DNA from: Pelotomaculum sp.
Lineage (GTDB): Bacteria; Bacillota; Desulfotomaculia; Desulfotomaculales; Pelotomaculaceae
DNA length: 5,859 nt
Assembly: GCA_003489345.1 (NCBI GenBank)
Contig: DNIT01000205.1
Location: 1-5,859, forward strand
Reading direction: 5' to 3'
In this document: positions 4,742 through 5,859 of the stretch, piece after piece
Position numbering within the stretch: position 1 is the first letter of the stretch
How the letters are laid out: each line of letters starts with the position of its first letter
Notes under the pieces: model-generated
Told to the model about the DNA's origin: nothing
Databases searched by the model: none
Seen by the model: the letters and a program-made list of their open reading frames with translations, nothing else
Program-made: the position numbers and the translations under genes

Positions 4742-5859
4742 TTATTCGGCTATCCATTGCCTGATTGCTTCATACAATCGTTCCATTTCACCCTTAGATT
4801 TATCGTTGACAATCACATAGCCCGGAGCATCTCCTTCCAGCCGCAGTACAATATATTGATCAACCTTGTTGTAAACGTAGAGCATACATTTCCCATATCC
4901 GTCAATTGAAAAATGTCCGTAACTTTTGTTTACGCCACTATATCCATTGGTACGGAAACCACCTGGAATGTGACTCATTATTGATACGGAAACTACCTGA
5001 TTCTTCTCAAGCGTCATATCATACATGGCGGCGTCGATCATGATTTCGGAGCCGTTTATAGTGATTTGGTAATCTTTCGCACCGCCATAAAAAATGGTGC
5101 CGATAATAATGAAAAGGAAAGCGAGGATGCCGCAGCCAATGAGTTTGCCGACCGGTCTTCCAATGTTGATCGTCCAGCCCATGCTGGCAATCCGTTTGGA
5201 TACGAATACTCTGGGATCGCCAGGATTATAGTAGCATCCCCATTTCCAGGTGCCTTCCTTTTCATAAACACTGTCGTTGCTTTCCGTTAATTCTCCGAAA
5301 AAGCTGTTTTCTACAGCGCGTATTTTTTTCTGTTGCCAATTGGCGATCATATTTAGAGCGATGACTAAAATGACCGCCGATACAATGGCAAGCAGACCGC
5401 TTTTTAGATATATGATAAAAACGTTAATTAGAATCCAGAATACCAGCATGGAAAAAGAGGAAAGCGTTGCCGTCAGAGTATTGACACGCTCCTCCGTTCT
5501 TGCGCATGCTTTATTAATCTCCGTGTTGTCGCTTAGCGCTGGCGCATGACGATTCCTCATTTGATAATACACGTAAATCAGACCCAGCTGGCATAACGGT
5601 CCAATAAGGCTAAACATAACTGGATAGAGCAATTTTGTTTTCGGAGATATTAGCAAAAAGACCGCAGGGATAAAACTCAGGAATAAAAACCACCAAGTCC
5701 AAAATGCCGAAACACAAGATTTCCCTTTTTCTTTTGCGACATTCAGATCTACCGTTACAACTTTTTTCCTTTGGTAAACCCAGGCGTTTTTCTTTTTTAC
5801 CGACAAAAGTTTTTGCTGATAACGGTGGAGCATAATCCAGTTTGCAAAAAAGTTTACCA
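4742..5859 (-). CDS. DUF1648/DUF5808-type membrane protein with C-terminal PH-like domain, 5' end outside window
   Basis: The frame stays open to the right edge. Upstream of the first in-window ATG (5833) it reads VNFFANWI without a stop, and that ATG has no ribosome binding site, so the true start lies beyond the window. Numbering from that ATG, hydrophobic segments lie at about 44-62, 69-90, 122-142, 146-164 and 230-250. Residues 193-229 (GTWKWGCYYNPGDPRVFV, then GWTINIGRPVG) match the DUF5808 pattern, a short soluble segment before the last membrane span. Residues 255-360 resemble a bacterial PH-like domain, with TNGYSG at 295-300, HFSIDGYGK at 307-315, and IVND and ERLYEAI near the end. 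The visible part resembles the C-terminal portion of DUF1648-containing membrane proteins, but DUF1648 itself would be out of view. Biochemical role unknown. It is probably the first or an internal gene of an operon with the lipoprotein hydrolase. Confidence 0.85.
   Translation of the reverse strand, partial: VNFFANWIMLHRYQQKLLSVKKKNAWVYQRKKVVTVDLNVAKEKGKSCVSAFWTWWFLFLSFIPAVFLLISPKTKLLYPVMFSLIGPLCQLGLIYVYYQMRNRHAPALSDNTEINKACARTEERVNTLTATLSSFSMLVFWILINVFIIYLKSGLLAIVSAVILVIALNMIANWQQKKIRAVENSFFGELTESNDSVYEKEGTWKWGCYYNPGDPRVFVSKRIASMGWTINIGRPVGKLIGCGILAFLFIIIGTIFYGGAKDYQITINGSEIMIDAAMYDMTLEKNQVVSVSIMSHIPGGFRTNGYSGVNKSYGHFSIDGYGKCMLYVYNKVDQYIVLRLEGDAPGYVIVNDKSKGEMERLYEAIRQWIAE

Noticed and set aside
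5056..5549. Short open frames on both strands inside the membrane-protein gene
   Set aside because: They overlap a longer coding frame with clear membrane segments and a DUF5808-like motif, and have no ribosome binding sites or families of their own.

Overview
The window looks like part of a Bacillota (Firmicutes) chromosome, most likely from the clostridial or Negativicutes side. The reasons are moderate-to-low GC outside the intron, purine-rich GGAGG/AAAGGAG-type ribosome binding sites, a lipoprotein esterase-like hydrolase with a DUF3887-like N-terminus, and a DUF1648/DUF5808-type membrane protein. The exact genus cannot be read from the sequence. All intact genes are on the minus strand.

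Region 1 (about 1-1893, minus strand) is a group II intron. Its 5' end is the GTGCG at 1893, its open reading frame is a reverse transcriptase/maturase (55-1455), and domain V lies at 22-56. It sits six bases after the T-run of a strong intrinsic terminator (1899-1941). Domain V carries a CGC triad and the protein has no endonuclease domain, so all three signs point to class C (group IIC). A perfect 22-base palindrome at 1-22 takes the place of domain VI at the very edge of the window.

Region 2 (about 1899-2585) is a small patch of cell-envelope gene remnants. A 74-codon minus-strand ORF with a good ribosome binding site holds the tail of one bacterial SH3 repeat and most of a second, but stops before the end of that domain. 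Facing away from it on the plus strand (2306-2585) is a decayed C-terminal piece of a phosphodiester glycosidase (NAGPA family). It is readable only by crossing two frameshifts, and no single ORF shows it.

Region 3 (2586-3361) has no gene I can support. It holds two competing hairpins (2600-2661), an AT-rich stretch (2662-2904), and a more GC-rich segment with many inverted repeats (2905-3361) that may be a dispersed intergenic element.

Region 4 (3362-5859, minus strand) is a probable two-gene operon. The upstream gene is a multi-pass membrane protein with a DUF5808-like segment and a C-terminal PH-like domain, and it runs off the right edge of the window. Twelve bases after its stop begins a predicted exported lipoprotein with a DUF3887-like domain and an alpha/beta-hydrolase domain with a visible Ser-Asp-His triad. 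The start codon of this second gene is uncertain, and the best-placed Shine-Dalgarno sequence points to a rare ATT.

I do not see a clearly new biological system. The points most worth checking are the unannotated glycosidase remnant, the odd intron 3' end, the structured intergenic segment and the ATT start.
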